Assembly: GCA_003577005.1 (NCBI GenBank)
Contig: QEUW01000555.1
Span: 1-6,221 of the forward strand
Length of the DNA stretch: 6,221 nucleotides
Origin: Chloroflexota bacterium
Lineage (GTDB): Bacteria; Chloroflexota; Anaerolineae; Caldilineales; Caldilineaceae
Direction: 5' to 3'
The notes beneath the pieces are model-generated. The model was not told where the DNA came from. It worked only from the letters and a program-made list of their open reading frames with translations, and ran no database searches. Every line of letters starts with the position of its first letter. Positions within the stretch are counted from its first letter, which is position 1. Positions 5,884-6,221 of the stretch are shown here, in pieces. The position numbers and the translations under genes were made by a program.

Positions 5884-6221
5884 ATGGGGAGCAGCAGTTC
5901 TGAGAACGTCCGACAGAGCGGCGCCTCATCTTTAGAAATTGGCGGCCGCCTCACTGTAGAGCCCATGCACGTTCCCACACAACACGATGTGCATAGCGCT
6001 CCTCTGATTACCACTCTTGCCGATGAACTGCCTAAGCACAAAACCAATTTAGAGAAGTATCGGGGCAAAGAATATTTGGGCCTCCCACAACGCACCCTAT
6101 CAGGTATAGACAACGCCATCAGTGGCTTTCGCGGGCTGATGCTACTGGCCGCTCCACCCAATGTGGGAAAAACTGCCCTCGGCGTCCAGATTGGCCTAGA
6201 CATCGTCAAGCACAATCCTGA
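5884..6221 (+). CDS. RecA/DnaB-type P-loop ATPase, N-terminal part (cut by window end)
   Basis: ATG 5884 has GGAGGAG (5871-5877) with a 6-base spacer; the frame runs open off the end, showing about 112 residues. The first 60 or so are polar and look disordered or a linker. A segment typical of replicative helicase-like ATPases follows: YLGLPQRTLSGIDNAISGF, then RGLMLLAAPPNVGKTALGVQ. In it APPNVGKT (residues 90-97) is the Walker A loop that binds ATP phosphate (Lys96, Thr97). The pattern of a GLP.RT..GID.A..G lead-in before the P-loop is that of DnaB C-terminal domains and RepA-type plasmid helicases. The later motifs (Walker B, arginine finger) are outside the window, so helicase activity is inferred. 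With the helix-turn-helix gene 136 bases upstream it probably belongs to a replication module of a mobile element. A primase or Rep gene downstream would fit. Confidence 0.85.
   Translation, partial: MGSSSSENVRQSGASSLEIGGRLTVEPMHVPTQHDVHSAPLITTLADELPKHKTNLEKYRGKEYLGLPQRTLSGIDNAISGFRGLMLLAAPPNVGKTALGVQIGLDIVKHNP

Noticed and set aside
1..6221. CRISPR array, tRNA or rRNA gene
   Set aside because: No regularly spaced repeats, cloverleaf-like arms with a TTCGA-type loop, or ribosomal RNA motifs were seen on either strand.

Overview
The window looks like an accessory segment from a Gram-negative bacterium of moderate GC content (about half, judged by eye). A lipobox signal peptide, a Sec signal peptide and repeated AAGGAG-type ribosome binding sites support this. 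No rRNA, tRNA or other lineage marker is present, so no genus is assigned.

Left part (1-544): the 3' end of a PDZ-domain protein runs into the window on the plus strand. It is followed by about 290 bases with a frame-broken, cysteine-rich mini-ORF and two strong inverted repeats. These lie between this gene and the convergent minus-strand pair.

Minus-strand pair (545-3256): two exported proteins of unknown function, probably one operon read from 3256 down to 545. The first is a 489-residue Sec-exported protein with Pro-rich linkers. The second is a 390-residue lipoprotein whose N-terminal region resembles a PDZ domain, matching the PDZ fragment that converges on it. All three products therefore point to envelope or periplasmic work, possibly a binding or protein-quality function, but no catalytic motif is visible.

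Middle and right (3257-5534), plus strand: a gene-poor stretch of small genes. One intact 99-residue ORF (4534-4833) is clear. A 123-residue gene at 4058-4430 is split by a +1 frame break, and the stop is followed by a very good hairpin. Several other stretches have strong ribosome binding sites or coding-like peptides but broken frames. The segment is either decaying or carries uncorrected indels.

Right end (5535-6221): a 70-residue excisionase/MerR-like helix-turn-helix protein is followed by the 5' part of a RecA/DnaB-type ATPase with a clear Walker A motif. This pairing is typical of the replication or excision module of plasmids, prophages and integrative elements. It suggests the window crosses the edge of, or lies inside, a mobile element. 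The rest of the module would lie beyond 6221.
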